Source: Desulfosporosinus sp. (GTDB taxonomy: Bacteria > Bacillota > Desulfitobacteriia > Desulfitobacteriales > Desulfitobacteriaceae). Taken from it: 12,703 nt of DNA. Location: the NCBI GenBank assembly GCA_003513495.1, contig DOPM01000020.1, forward strand, positions 350,461 to 363,163. The letters run 5' to 3'. The notes under the pieces were generated by a model, which ran no database searches, was not told where the DNA came from, and saw only the letters and a program-made list of their open reading frames with translations. This document shows, piece after piece, positions 1 to 7,519 of this stretch (the stretch's first letter is position 1; each line of letters opens with the position of its first letter). The position numbers were made by a program, and so were the translations under genes.

Positions 1-4
1 GTTT

Positions 5-119
5 AAAATAAATTAAGCTAATGAACAATACTTTGCCTCATCTTAGAGACGTTGAATGGCCTCTTCTTGAGCTGAGAGCTCGCTCCCTCAAGCCCTTGTT
101 TAATCTAAAAATAAATTAA
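5..119. repeat. Short AT-rich direct repeat with a stem-loop between the copies
   Basis: The 12-mer AAAATAAATTAA occurs at 5-16 and again at 108-119. Between the copies, CTTGAG and CTCAAG can pair around an inner GAGC/GCTC pairing (about 69-95). The hairpin has no T-run on either side, so it is not a convincing terminator for the remnant ending at 116. No gene is visible in 1-115. Confidence 0.3.
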
Positions 120-420
120 TTTTTAACTGTGGAATCGGCATAAGCTTTTAAGTCATATAACTGTCCAGAATTTCCACCGCCTCCAAATCCACCAGCTTGC
201 TGATCCTTTGAATCTGAAGCTTGTTCATCGCTAATAGCTGTCGTGGCAGTATCCGTTGCTTGGAGAGTAGCAGCTCCATTAGTTGTATTAGTTGTTGATG
301 TCGTAGAATCCTTCCATTCACTCTCTGGTACAACTGTACCAACTTTTGCCGCCCAGGTCATGATATCGTTACTTGAGCCGTTACCACCTTTGCCTTCTAC
401 CATGACATATCTTACGTCAG
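116..420 (-). pseudogene. 3' remnant of a GT39/PMT-type membrane glycosyltransferase (YkcB-like C-terminal tail)
   Basis: About 100 codons remain open up to a TAA stop. The translated tail contains VRYVMVEGKGGNGSS, then a TWAAKVGTVVPESEW stretch, a Thr/Ser/Ala-rich linker, a GGFGGGG run and an LYDL motif close to the end. Large family-39 glycosyltransferases of Gram-positive bacteria (DolP-mannose-type, with an extracellular C-terminal domain) end in this way, with a Gly-rich patch, a W-containing helix and a final YDL. The hundreds of residues of membrane helices expected upstream are absent, and only a TTG without a Shine-Dalgarno site could start translation. I therefore read it as a truncated 3' end whose 5' part was lost at about position 420. 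The family call rests on remembered C-terminal style, so it is moderate. A small unrelated secreted or low-complexity protein is the alternative. Confidence 0.5.
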
Positions 421-530
421 CAAAAATCAAAGAGGCGTTGTTAGAACAAAAATCGGAAAGAGAATTTGATCCTTGGCTTCAAGAACGGTTAGCAGAGTAT
501 ACTATCGAAAACTATCTGACGAAGATTTGA
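420..530 (+). pseudogene. 3' remnant of an unidentified plus-strand gene
   Basis: From about 417 the plus strand has a protein-like stretch of about 37 codons beginning AKIKEALLEQKSE and ending ENYLTKI before a TGA. It is rich in charged residues, with the look of an amphipathic helical C-terminus, and a terminator with seven T residues follows 60 bp later. The same frame stays open leftwards, but there it only mirrors the Gly-rich tail of the minus-strand remnant and has no plausible start site, so the real gene probably lost its 5' end near 420. I do not recognise the family. It could also be chance coding in a non-coding gap. Confidence 0.35.
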
Positions 531-562
531 AGAACTTTCATTAACTAACCCCATAGAGGATC

Positions 563-578
563 AGGCACCAACGTGCCT
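563..578. other. Small perfect hairpin beside the terminator
   Basis: AGGCAC (563-568) and GTGCCT (573-578) form a perfect 6-bp stem with a CAAC loop. It lies about 10 bp left of the larger terminator hairpin. A minus-strand transcript reading through the terminator T-run would form it next. It may be part of a two-hairpin end region. Confidence 0.4.
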
Positions 579-584
579 AATCGA

Positions 585-631
585 CAAAAACGAGGCTAGC
601 AGCAAATAATCGCTTCCAGCCTCGTTTTTTT
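585..631. terminator. Bidirectional Rho-independent terminator
   Basis: The arms AACGAGGCT (589-597) and AGCCTCGTT (618-626) form a 9-bp stem. The plus strand continues with a run of seven T residues (625-631). The minus strand continues with TTTTT (588-584) because of the A-run on the left. It can end the plus-strand remnant at 530 and transcripts leaving ppdK, whose stop lies about 180 bp away. The interval 632-811 shows no gene or other clear structure. Confidence 0.8.
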
Positions 632-811
632 ACTAGGTCCTCTGCCTAATTCTGGAACACTCCTACACCTTTTCCACCTTCAAGCCTTTCTCATGACCTA
701 GTGAACAATGTCATCCATGTCCATATGAGCCTCTTTGCTTCACTGCATGGTAAGTCTCCCAAACCCGTGATATATAAAGATTTTGGAGCCTAGACCATAC
801 TATTTTAAACC

Positions 812-3466
812 TTACTTTGATTGGCCTTTGTTGATTATCGCTGCTTGGGCTGCTGCCAAGCGAGCTATTGGTACACGGAAGGGAGAACAAGAGACATAAT
901 CAAGTCCAACGATGTGGCAGAATTCTACGGAATTAGGTTCTCCACCGTGCTCGCCACAGATCCCTAACCCAAGATTGGGGTTTGTGCTCCGACCTAGATT
1001 AACCCCTATGTTAATCAGCTTCCCTACCCCATCCCGATCAAGTACGACAAAGGGATCTGTTTTTATCAATTTCTTATCCAGATAGGTCGGGAGAAACTTC
1101 CCTTGTGCGTCATCCCGAGATAAGCCCATGGTCATTTGGGTAAGATCGTTCGTCCCGAAGGAAAAGAAGTCAGCTACTTTCCCGATCTCATCCGCCAAAA
1201 GAGCGGCACGGGGCACCTCAATCATGGTGCCAACCTGGTAGTGAATTTGAACATTTTGTTCTTGCATAACTTCAGCCGCCGTATCATCAACCAGCTTACG
1301 CATCATTAAGAATTCCTCTTTACCCATGATCAGCGGAATCATCACTTCTGGATGAATGTCATACCCTTCTTTGATCAGCCGGGCACTGGCTTGGAAAATT
1401 GCTCGGGCTTGCATAACTGTGATTTCCGGGAAGGAAACCCCCAGACGACAACCACGATGGCCAAGCATGGGATTCAGTTCAGATAAAGCCCGGACCTTGC
1501 GCAGCAAGGTTTCTTTTTCCTGTAATGCATCAGGATTATCATTGCTCATTCTGAGTTTTGTGATCTCAATGACCAACTCCTCAGAATGCGGCAGGAACTC
1601 GTGAAGGGGTGGATCCAGCAAACGAATGGTCACTGGGTATCCCTGCATAGCTTTCAAAATACCGTAGAAGTCTTCTTCCTGCATCGGTAAGAGCTTTGCC
1701 AAGGCGTCTTCTCGATCTTCCAAGGTTTGGGCTAGAATCATTTCTTGCACAATCGGAATCCGCTCAGGATCCATAAACATATGCTCTGTACGAGTCAAGC
1801 CAATTCCAACTGCTCCAAAATCTCGAGCGTTAGATGCTTCTGTCGGACTATCTGCATTCGCCATGACTTTAAGTCTGGAAATTTCGTCTGCCCAACCTAA
1901 AAACTCTTTAAATCCTTCGCTCAGCTCTGGATCCACCATGGATACTTCTCCCTTGATGACTCGTCCAGTTGCCCCATCGATGGACATAATCGTTCCTTGA
2001 GGGTACTCTACCCCGTCAATAGCGACTAAGCCCTGGGTATAGTCAATCTTCAAGGCATCACATCCACAGACAGCAGGTTTACCCATATGACGGGAAACGA
2101 CCGCTGCATGACTCGTCATACCGCCACGACTGGTCAAAATCCCTTGGGCAGCCAAAATACCGCGAATATCGTCGGGTGTGGTTTCTGTCCGAACGAGAAT
2201 GACTTTCTCGCCAAGATTCCCTAACCGTTCCGCTTCTTCTGCGCTAAGCACAATTCTGCCAGATGCCGCCCCAGGAGAGGCAGGAAGCCCTTTCGCAAGC
2301 ACATGCAGCTTGGCATCCGTATCCATACGACGATGTAATAGGTGATCCAATTGATCCGGTTCAATCCTCATAACGGCTTCTTCTTTAGTGATCACGCCTT
2401 CATGGAATAGTTCCACAGCTACACGAATAGCTGCCGAAGCGGTTCGCTTACCATTACGTGTCTGAAGCATATATAGTTTGCCGCGCTCAATGGTGAATTC
2501 TATATCCTGCATATCCCGATAATGAGCCTCTAAGCGTTTAGAAAAATCCACAAACTGTTGATAGATCTCTGAATTTTCCTGCGCCAAAGTGGCAATGGGG
2601 TTAGGTGTCCGTATGCCAGCCACCACGTCTTCCCCTTGGGCATTCATTAGATATTCGCCGTAGAGCACACTCTCTCCAGTCGAGGGGTTACGTGTAAAGG
2701 CCACACCCGTTCCTGAATCTGAGCCCATGTTTCCAAAAACCATGGATTGAACATTAACAGCGGTTCCAATTTCATGGGGAATATTATTAATCCTACGATA
2801 AACATTGGCTCGATCATTATTCCACGAACGAAAAACAGCTAACACAGCCTCTTTTAACTGATCTTTGGGATCCATAGGAAAGGGTTTACCAGTTTTGCGT
2901 TCAATTTTTTTCTTATACTCACTGACCATCCATTTAAGGCTCTCAGCAGAAAGTTCAGAGTCATAGTGAACCTTCTGCTTCTCTTTAGCATTCTCTAAAA
3001 TATGTTCAAAATTATAATGTTCTACTTCTAGAACTACATCCCCAAACATCTGAATAAATCGGCGATAACAATCCCAAGCAAAACGCTCGTTTTGCGTATT
3101 GGCTGCTAAGGCTTCTACAGTCTCATCATTTAGTCCCAAATTAAGAACCGTGTCCATCATGCCTGGCATTGAGAACTTCGCTCCGGACCTCACCGAGACA
3201 AGAAGTGGGTTTTTCTTATCCCCAAAGAGTTTACCTGAAGCCGCCTCTACTTCAGCCAAGGCCGGCCAAACTTGATCCCAAATTCCCTCTGGGAATATCT
3301 CGCCATTATTGTAATACTCATTGCAGGCTTCTGTTGTAATTGTAAATCCCGGAGGCACCGGCAGACCTATTTGGGTCATCTCCGCTAGATTTGCTCCCTT
3401 GCCCCCTAATAAATCGCGCATGGAAGCCTTACCTTCTTGAAATAGGTAAACATACTTCTTATTCAT
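812..3466 (-). CDS. ppdK: Pyruvate, phosphate dikinase
   Basis: PpdK reversibly converts ATP, phosphate and pyruvate to AMP, PPi and PEP in the cytosol. The 884-residue length fits bacterial enzymes. The N-terminal nucleotide-binding part shows GGKGANLAEM near residue 22 and the RSGAKFSMPGMMDTV block near 93. The central swivelling domain has GGMTSHAAVVSRH with the phosphohistidine at His453 and the regulatory Thr at 451. The C-terminal PEP/pyruvate barrel has GTNDLTQMTMG and the GICGEHGGEP motif with the acid/base Cys at about 837. The ATG at 3466 is preferred over a GTG three codons upstream, because AAGGGTGAT precedes it at good spacing. It overlaps the ppsR stop by 8 nt in ATGAATAA, which implies translational coupling. 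Its neighbour ppsR encodes the enzyme expected to phosphorylate Thr451 when His453 is phosphorylated, so the gene pair forms one regulatory unit. The product is intact. Confidence 0.97.
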   Translation of the reverse strand: MNKKYVYLFQEGKASMRDLLGGKGANLAEMTQIGLPVPPGFTITTEACNEYYNNGEIFPEGIWDQVWPALAEVEAASGKLFGDKKNPLLVSVRSGAKFSMPGMMDTVLNLGLNDETVEALAANTQNERFAWDCYRRFIQMFGDVVLEVEHYNFEHILENAKEKQKVHYDSELSAESLKWMVSEYKKKIERKTGKPFPMDPKDQLKEAVLAVFRSWNNDRANVYRRINNIPHEIGTAVNVQSMVFGNMGSDSGTGVAFTRNPSTGESVLYGEYLMNAQGEDVVAGIRTPNPIATLAQENSEIYQQFVDFSKRLEAHYRDMQDIEFTIERGKLYMLQTRNGKRTASAAIRVAVELFHEGVITKEEAVMRIEPDQLDHLLHRRMDTDAKLHVLAKGLPASPGAASGRIVLSAEEAERLGNLGEKVILVRTETTPDDIRGILAAQGILTSRGGMTSHAAVVSRHMGKPAVCGCDALKIDYTQGLVAIDGVEYPQGTIMSIDGATGRVIKGEVSMVDPELSEGFKEFLGWADEISRLKVMANADSPTEASNARDFGAVGIGLTRTEHMFMDPERIPIVQEMILAQTLEDREDALAKLLPMQEEDFYGILKAMQGYPVTIRLLDPPLHEFLPHSEELVIEITKLRMSNDNPDALQEKETLLRKVRALSELNPMLGHRGCRLGVSFPEITVMQARAIFQASARLIKEGYDIHPEVMIPLIMGKEEFLMMRKLVDDTAAEVMQEQNVQIHYQVGTMIEVPRAALLADEIGKVADFFSFGTNDLTQMTMGLSRDDAQGKFLPTYLDKKLIKTDPFVVLDRDGVGKLINIGVNLGRSTNPNLGLGICGEHGGEPNSVEFCHIVGLDYVSCSPFRVPIARLAAAQAAIINKGQSK

Positions 3467-4277
3467 TTCTATCACCCTTAAATAATATTTCTAACACGAT
3501 ACTCGCGGTTTCTTCAACTGCTTTCCCAGTGGCGTCAATAATTGGGCAGCCAATACGTTTCATGATGCCCCGAGCATACTCTAACTCTCGCATAATACGA
3601 TCTAGGTTGGCATAATCCGCTGTTGCGCCCAACCCAAGAGTTTTTAAGCGCTCTGTCCGGATTTGATTGAGCAATTCGGGACGTAAGGTTAACCCTATTA
3701 CTTTCTTCGATGAAATACTAAAAAGTTCGTCTGGAGGATCAACTTCTGGAACTAAGGGAATATTTGCGGCTTTAAGTCCTTTATGAGCTAAGTACATACT
3801 AAGGGGCGTTTTCGAGGTTCGCGACACACCAATCAAAACGACGTCTGCAAAAAGAACCCCGCGAGGATCTTTGCCGTCATCATATTTAACAGCAAATTCG
3901 ATGGCCTCGACTTTCCGAAAATACTGTTCATCTAAACGATGGATAATGTTCGGCGTATGGGTAGGATCCATGCCCGTTTGACTAGCAAGGGCTCCAATAA
4001 GAGGACCTAATATATCGACGGTTTTGAGCCCTTTCTCCTCAGCCTTTCTCTCCAAATACTCTCTAAGGTCCTTAAGTACAAGAGTATAAACCAAGATAGC
4101 TTGTTCGGCCGTGGCTTCTTCCATAATATCTTCTAAATGCGCCTGATCCCGTACATAGGGAACTCGACGAATCCGAGTTTTTACGCCAATGAATTGTGCT
4201 GCCGCTGCCCGACTTACAAACTCAGCCGTCTCTCCGAGTGCATCAGAAATGACATAAATAACAGATTGGCTCGTCAC
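3459..4277 (-). CDS. ppsR: Pyruvate, phosphate dikinase regulatory protein (bifunctional kinase/phosphorylase)
   Basis: This is a DUF299/PPSR-family protein of 272 residues, the usual family length. The family uses ADP to phosphorylate the Thr next to the catalytic His of PpdK, inactivating it, and removes the phosphate with inorganic phosphate, releasing PPi. The N-terminus IYVISDALGETAE is the family signature. The P-loop-like GVSRTSKTPLSMYL sits at about 150-163, and the TPNIIHRLDEQYFRKVEAIEFAVKYDDG region near 108-135 is also typical (described here in parts). The GTG start at 4277 is chosen because GGAGG lies 6 nt upstream and the protein then begins with the conserved strand. The frame stays open further upstream only through degenerate repeats. 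It sits between the CBS-domain regulator and ppdK. In Bacillus the homologue YqfL follows ccpN and modulates it, so here it may act on both neighbours. Confidence 0.95.
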   Translation of the reverse strand: MTSQSVIYVISDALGETAEFVSRAAAAQFIGVKTRIRRVPYVRDQAHLEDIMEEATAEQAILVYTLVLKDLREYLERKAEEKGLKTVDILGPLIGALASQTGMDPTHTPNIIHRLDEQYFRKVEAIEFAVKYDDGKDPRGVLFADVVLIGVSRTSKTPLSMYLAHKGLKAANIPLVPEVDPPDELFSISSKKVIGLTLRPELLNQIRTERLKTLGLGATADYANLDRIMRELEYARGIMKRIGCPIIDATGKAVEETASIVLEILFKGDRNE

Positions 4278-4426
4278 ATCACACCTCCGAATTATTCGAA
4301 GTCCCTTCGACTTCTGTTTCTGACCTCCGGCCTGATCTTCGCCTTCTAGCTCGGGCCTCCAGCTTTTGATCGACTTCCGATTGGGCTTCTGATCTCCGAC
4401 TTCCAATGGTTTCTGGGACCGGACTG
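4278..4426 (-). repeat. Purine-rich degenerate repeats with a hairpin upstream of ppsR
   Basis: The 149 bp between the ccpN-like stop and the ppsR start read, on the minus strand, as a string of variants of GGAAGTCGGAGATCAGAAGC: GAGATCAGAAGCC, GAAGTCGATCAAAAGC, GAAGATCAGGCC and GGAGGTCAGAAAC. GAAGTC (4298-4303) and GACTTC (4309-4314) can form a 6-bp hairpin ending about 9 nt before the ppsR Shine-Dalgarno site, CCTCC on the plus strand at 4284-4288. No gene is supported here. Confidence 0.5.
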
Positions 4427-5065
4427 TTACTCCGTTTCCGCAATCTCCACAAAGAGCTTAGTAACATTCGTCTTCGTGAAGCGGCCCACGACCTCATAAC
4501 ATTCATTCCCGTTCTCGTCCACATACTCTTCTACCACCGGCAAACTGTCAACCTGATGTTGTACCAATTTTTTGGCAGCACTTAGAACAGGTTCATCTAG
4601 AGTTGCCATGTAGATGTTCGGCATCCGGGTCATGATCACACCCACCGGAACTTGTTGTAAGTCAATTTTCCCAATAGAGGCTTTCATAATATCTTTCCTA
4701 GAGATCATCCCTAAAAGAACCCTATCTTCCCTAACAACCGTCAAGCTCCCTACATTTTGCGTGAACATGGCAACCGCTGCTTCATAAATACTAGCATTTT
4801 CCAATACCGTAACAGGCATTGACTTAAATGCGCAGACACGGAGCTGGAGCATGCGTTCCATAATAGGAGAAGGCCCAAGATCTTCACGATAAGAATACCC
4901 AACGCGCGGTCTAGCCACTAGGACACCGGACATCGTTAAAATGGTTAAATCCGGGCGGAGAGTAGCACGCGTCAAATTCAACATTGAAGCAATCTTTTCA
5001 CCCGTAATGGAACCTGAAGCTTTGACGATCTCCACAATTCGCTGTTGCCGTTCCGTCCATTCCAA
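4427..5065 (-). CDS. ccpN: CcpN-like transcriptional repressor (HTH plus two CBS domains)
   Basis: The 212-residue protein has an N-terminal winged-helix region (about 1-60) with ITGEKIASMLNLTRATLRPD as the recognition part, and two CBS domains at about 80-133 and 144-208 (for example VGSLTVVREDRVLLGMIS). This is the architecture of B. subtilis CcpN (YqzB), a repressor of gluconeogenic genes whose CBS domains sense adenine nucleotides. The start is a TTG at 5065 with GAGGTG 7 nt upstream; no better ATG exists in frame. An extended -10 promoter lies about 70 bp upstream. The gene lies downstream of glyS and directly before ppsR, as in Bacillus, and here also before ppdK, which makes that gene a natural target. 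The targets are inferred; no CcpN box resembling the Bacillus one was found. Confidence 0.85.
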   Translation of the reverse strand: MEWTERQQRIVEIVKASGSITGEKIASMLNLTRATLRPDLTILTMSGVLVARPRVGYSYREDLGPSPIMERMLQLRVCAFKSMPVTVLENASIYEAAVAMFTQNVGSLTVVREDRVLLGMISRKDIMKASIGKIDLQQVPVGVIMTRMPNIYMATLDEPVLSAAKKLVQHQVDSLPVVEEYVDENGNECYEVVGRFTKTNVTKLFVEIAETE

Positions 5066-5125
5066 CCAATTTCACCTCTTATGTTCTTGCTCTTTCCCTA
5101 ATGTGACATACTAATAAAGTTCAAT

Positions 5126-5141
5126 TCGATCGATTATACCA
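5126..5141 (-). promoter_or_regulatory. Extended -10 promoter of the ccpN-ppsR-ppdK operon, with a palindrome at the start point
   Basis: On the minus strand TGGTATAAT (5141-5133) is a perfect -10 box with the TGn extension. No good -35 box is seen at 17 bp, which fits an extended -10 promoter. An 8-bp perfect palindrome TCGATCGA (5126-5133) covers the expected transcription start and could bind a repressor. The start would lie about 60 nt before the TTG of the regulator. Confidence 0.6.
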
Positions 5142-5247
5142 TATAATATTATTAGCTGGATAGATAGTGTTACATACAAAACGAATAAATTTTAATTAAA
5201 ATAACATACTCTTAACAGAGTTTTAGTCAATAACAGCAGTTAACCGC

Positions 5248-5341
5248 GTCATCCTAAGTGATAGCGAAGGATCTAGGCGATTCCACCATCCTGAGCTTAA
5301 GCGCTGGATCGATCCTTCGGTCGTCCCTCCTTCAGGATGAC
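5248..5341. repeat. Inverted-repeat element of the GTCATCCTGAG...GAAGGATC type
   Basis: The left end reads GTCATCCTAAGTGATAGCGA and then AGGATC. The right end reads GATCCTTCGG and closes with AGGATGAC, so GTCATCCT/AGGATGAC and GAAGGATC/GATCCTTC pair across 94 bp. An internal CATCCTGAGCTTAAGCGCTG is a second partial copy. Such sequences are widespread small palindromic repeats in bacterial intergenic DNA. It lies between the glyS terminator and the ccpN promoter. Nothing else is visible in 5142-5247 or 5342-5400. Confidence 0.65.
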
Positions 5342-5401
5342 ATATTGCTTGAGTTGCTTTCATAGCAAGGACATTGAACTCTTATATTTTCTTGTATATC
5401 C

Positions 5402-5428
5402 AAAAAGGGGTACCCTTTGGTACCCCTG
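5402..5428 (-). terminator. Rho-independent terminator of glyQS
   Basis: On the minus strand AGGGGTACC and GGTACCCCT form a 9-bp stem with an AAAG-type loop, followed by TTTTT (5406-5402). It begins 15 bp after the glyS stop. GC-rich stem, short loop and T-run make it a strong terminator. It separates glyQS from the ccpN operon. Confidence 0.9.
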
Positions 5429-5442
5429 AATTTTACCTTTGT

Positions 5443-7518
5443 TTATGCTAAAACACTCAACTCTCCTAAGCAACCCAACATCTTCACACATTGACTGAGC
5501 AAGGCAAGACGTGCTCTTTTCAAGCCTTCATCTTCCACCATAATCATGACTGCTTGGAAGAGAGCTTCAATTTGTGGGACAAGTTCCCAGGCTAGATCAT
5601 AAGCCGCCTCATAATTCCCCGCCCCGATCATTTCCTCAAAACGCTGTCGGCGAGAACTTATCCCCTCAGCTAAAGCGATCTCAGTAGCATCAACTAAAAG
5701 GGCTGGATTTAATTCAAGGTTCGGTTCTTTTTTAGTTAGATTATAGCAACGAGTATAAGACTGAGCATAAAGAACAAACGCCTCTTCAACCCGTTTTTCA
5801 GAAAGGACTCGAGCTCTTTTCACAACACGATTAATGTTGTCACTCCCTAGAGCTAAAACCGCATCGACTGTATCATAGCGGAGTCCTTGCTCTTGAAGTA
5901 CGAAACGCACTCTTTGTTGGAAGAAATCCTGTAATAAGGGCAAGATGTCTTTCATCGGCAAAGGAGCAGTTCCCTGCTTCTCCAAAAGGCTGTAGGACTC
6001 CCGAATAAGTTCAGTTAAGGAAAGCTCCCACCCTGAATCTAAAAGAATAGCTACAATTCCTTGTGCCTGTCGTCTGAGGGCATAAGGATCTTGTGACCCT
6101 GTAGGTTGAATCCCAATGCTGAAGGCTCCCACAATGGCATCCAATTTATCCGCAAGGCTGACCAATCGCCCTGAATCAGAGGCAGGGGTTGCATCCCCAG
6201 AGAAGCGAGGTTGATAGTGCTCAAGTATGCCTTGGCAAACTTCAGGCTTCTCTCCACTGGCTTTGGCATAGTCCGCACCCATGATCCCTTGCAGCTCAGG
6301 GAAATCACTAACCATCAAGGTAACCAGATCCGCTTTGGCCAAATACGCAGTACGGTCAATCTCTTCTTGTTGAGCCGCATCAAACCCCTGCTGCTTAGCC
6401 ATAAAACGAGATAAGCCTCGCAGGCGTTCGACCCGTTCCTCGACGGTGCCCAATTTCTCATGATAAACAATCTTTCCAAGCTTAGGAACTAAATCTGCCA
6501 AAGAAATTTTCTGATCTTCTCTATAATAGAAAGCGGCATCTTCTAGCCGAGCTTTCAACACCTTTTCATTACCAGCCTTAACCGTATCTAACGCGAAATC
6601 ACTCCCGTTGCGTACGGTTATAAAAAACGGTAGTAGCTTTCCCTCTTTAGAACGAACCGGAAAATACCGTTGATGCTCCCTCATCGGAGTGGTAATCACA
6701 GCCTCTGGTAAATGCATATATTGAGAAGCCACTCCTCCTAATAAAGCTGTCGGGTACTCCACAAGGTGTATAACTTCACCGAGAAGCTCTTCATCTGCAG
6801 GCACCTCGCCTCCGACCTTCTCCGCAAGGACTTTTAATTGAGCTAAGATATCAGCCTTTCTCTCCTCAGGATCGATAATGACAAAGGCTTGACGTAAAGC
6901 CTCTAGATAGTCAGCGGGTTGGCTGATCAGCACCTCTTCTGTCGCCAATGTCCGATGCCCTCGGGAGGAACGCCCTGACTTCAGACCTACGAACTCAAAA
7001 GGAATGACATCTGAGCCGTAAAGTGCGACCATCCAACGAATCGGGCGGGCAAAACGAAAATCGAGTTCGCCCCAGCGCATAGGCTTCGGAAAATGCAACG
7101 AGTTAATCAGGTCAATGGCAAGCTGAGGAAGAAGTGCCTCAGTCTCAAGCCCTACTTCCGATTTTCGAGCAAATACATAAGGAACTCCATTAATTTCTTG
7201 CACAAACAGATTTTCTACAGAAACGCCTTGTCCTCTGGCGAAACCCTGAGCAGCTTTCGTGGGCGCTCCACTAGCATCATAGGCGGCTTTCACGGCTGGT
7301 CCTTTAACTTCCATAGACAAATCTTCTTGCGTTTCTGCCAGTTCCTTGACCAAAAGTGCCAGACGGCGAGGAGTCGCGTAAACCTTTAGGTCCTTATAGG
7401 TTAAACGAAGTTCAGCCAAGCGTTTGCGTACCTGTTCTTCTAACTGGGTCATCGCCCCTGGGGAGAACTTAGCGGGGATTTCTTCGGTTCCAATTTCAAG
7501 TAAAAAGTCCTTCGCCAT
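5443..7518 (-). CDS. glyS: Glycyl-tRNA synthetase, beta subunit
   Basis: GlyS is the large subunit of the alpha2-beta2 type bacterial glycyl-tRNA synthetase and supplies tRNA binding. The 691-residue length is normal. The N-terminus FLLEIGTEEIPAKF is the family signature. Other landmarks are RGHR near 186, TTPMREHQRYFPV near 276-288, the HD-type region ADLVTLMV...FPELQGIMG at about 396-414, SLADKLDAIVGAF near 454-466, QDPYALRRQAQGI near 476-488, and a C-terminal anticodon-binding (DALR-type) part. The ATG at 7518 has GGTGGAG just upstream and follows the glyQ stop by one base, so translation is coupled and the subunits can be made in equal amounts. It is transcribed from the glyQ T-box promoter and ends at the terminator 15 bp downstream. 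No truncation or frameshift is seen. Confidence 0.97.
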   Translation of the reverse strand: MAKDFLLEIGTEEIPAKFSPGAMTQLEEQVRKRLAELRLTYKDLKVYATPRRLALLVKELAETQEDLSMEVKGPAVKAAYDASGAPTKAAQGFARGQGVSVENLFVQEINGVPYVFARKSEVGLETEALLPQLAIDLINSLHFPKPMRWGELDFRFARPIRWMVALYGSDVIPFEFVGLKSGRSSRGHRTLATEEVLISQPADYLEALRQAFVIIDPEERKADILAQLKVLAEKVGGEVPADEELLGEVIHLVEYPTALLGGVASQYMHLPEAVITTPMREHQRYFPVRSKEGKLLPFFITVRNGSDFALDTVKAGNEKVLKARLEDAAFYYREDQKISLADLVPKLGKIVYHEKLGTVEERVERLRGLSRFMAKQQGFDAAQQEEIDRTAYLAKADLVTLMVSDFPELQGIMGADYAKASGEKPEVCQGILEHYQPRFSGDATPASDSGRLVSLADKLDAIVGAFSIGIQPTGSQDPYALRRQAQGIVAILLDSGWELSLTELIRESYSLLEKQGTAPLPMKDILPLLQDFFQQRVRFVLQEQGLRYDTVDAVLALGSDNINRVVKRARVLSEKRVEEAFVLYAQSYTRCYNLTKKEPNLELNPALLVDATEIALAEGISSRRQRFEEMIGAGNYEAAYDLAWELVPQIEALFQAVMIMVEDEGLKRARLALLSQCVKMLGCLGELSVLA

Positions 7519-7519
7519 C

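Noticed and set aside
243..419. Left part of the plus-strand open frame ending at 530
   Set aside because: It mirrors the Gly-rich minus-strand remnant, has Val/Pro-rich low-complexity sequence and no ribosome site. Only the part after about 420 looks protein-like.
4278..4406. N-terminal extension of PpsR from a TTG at 4406
   Set aside because: The extension is made of degenerate repeats, has no ribosome site, and the GTG at 4277 has GGAGG at ideal spacing and gives the family's normal length.
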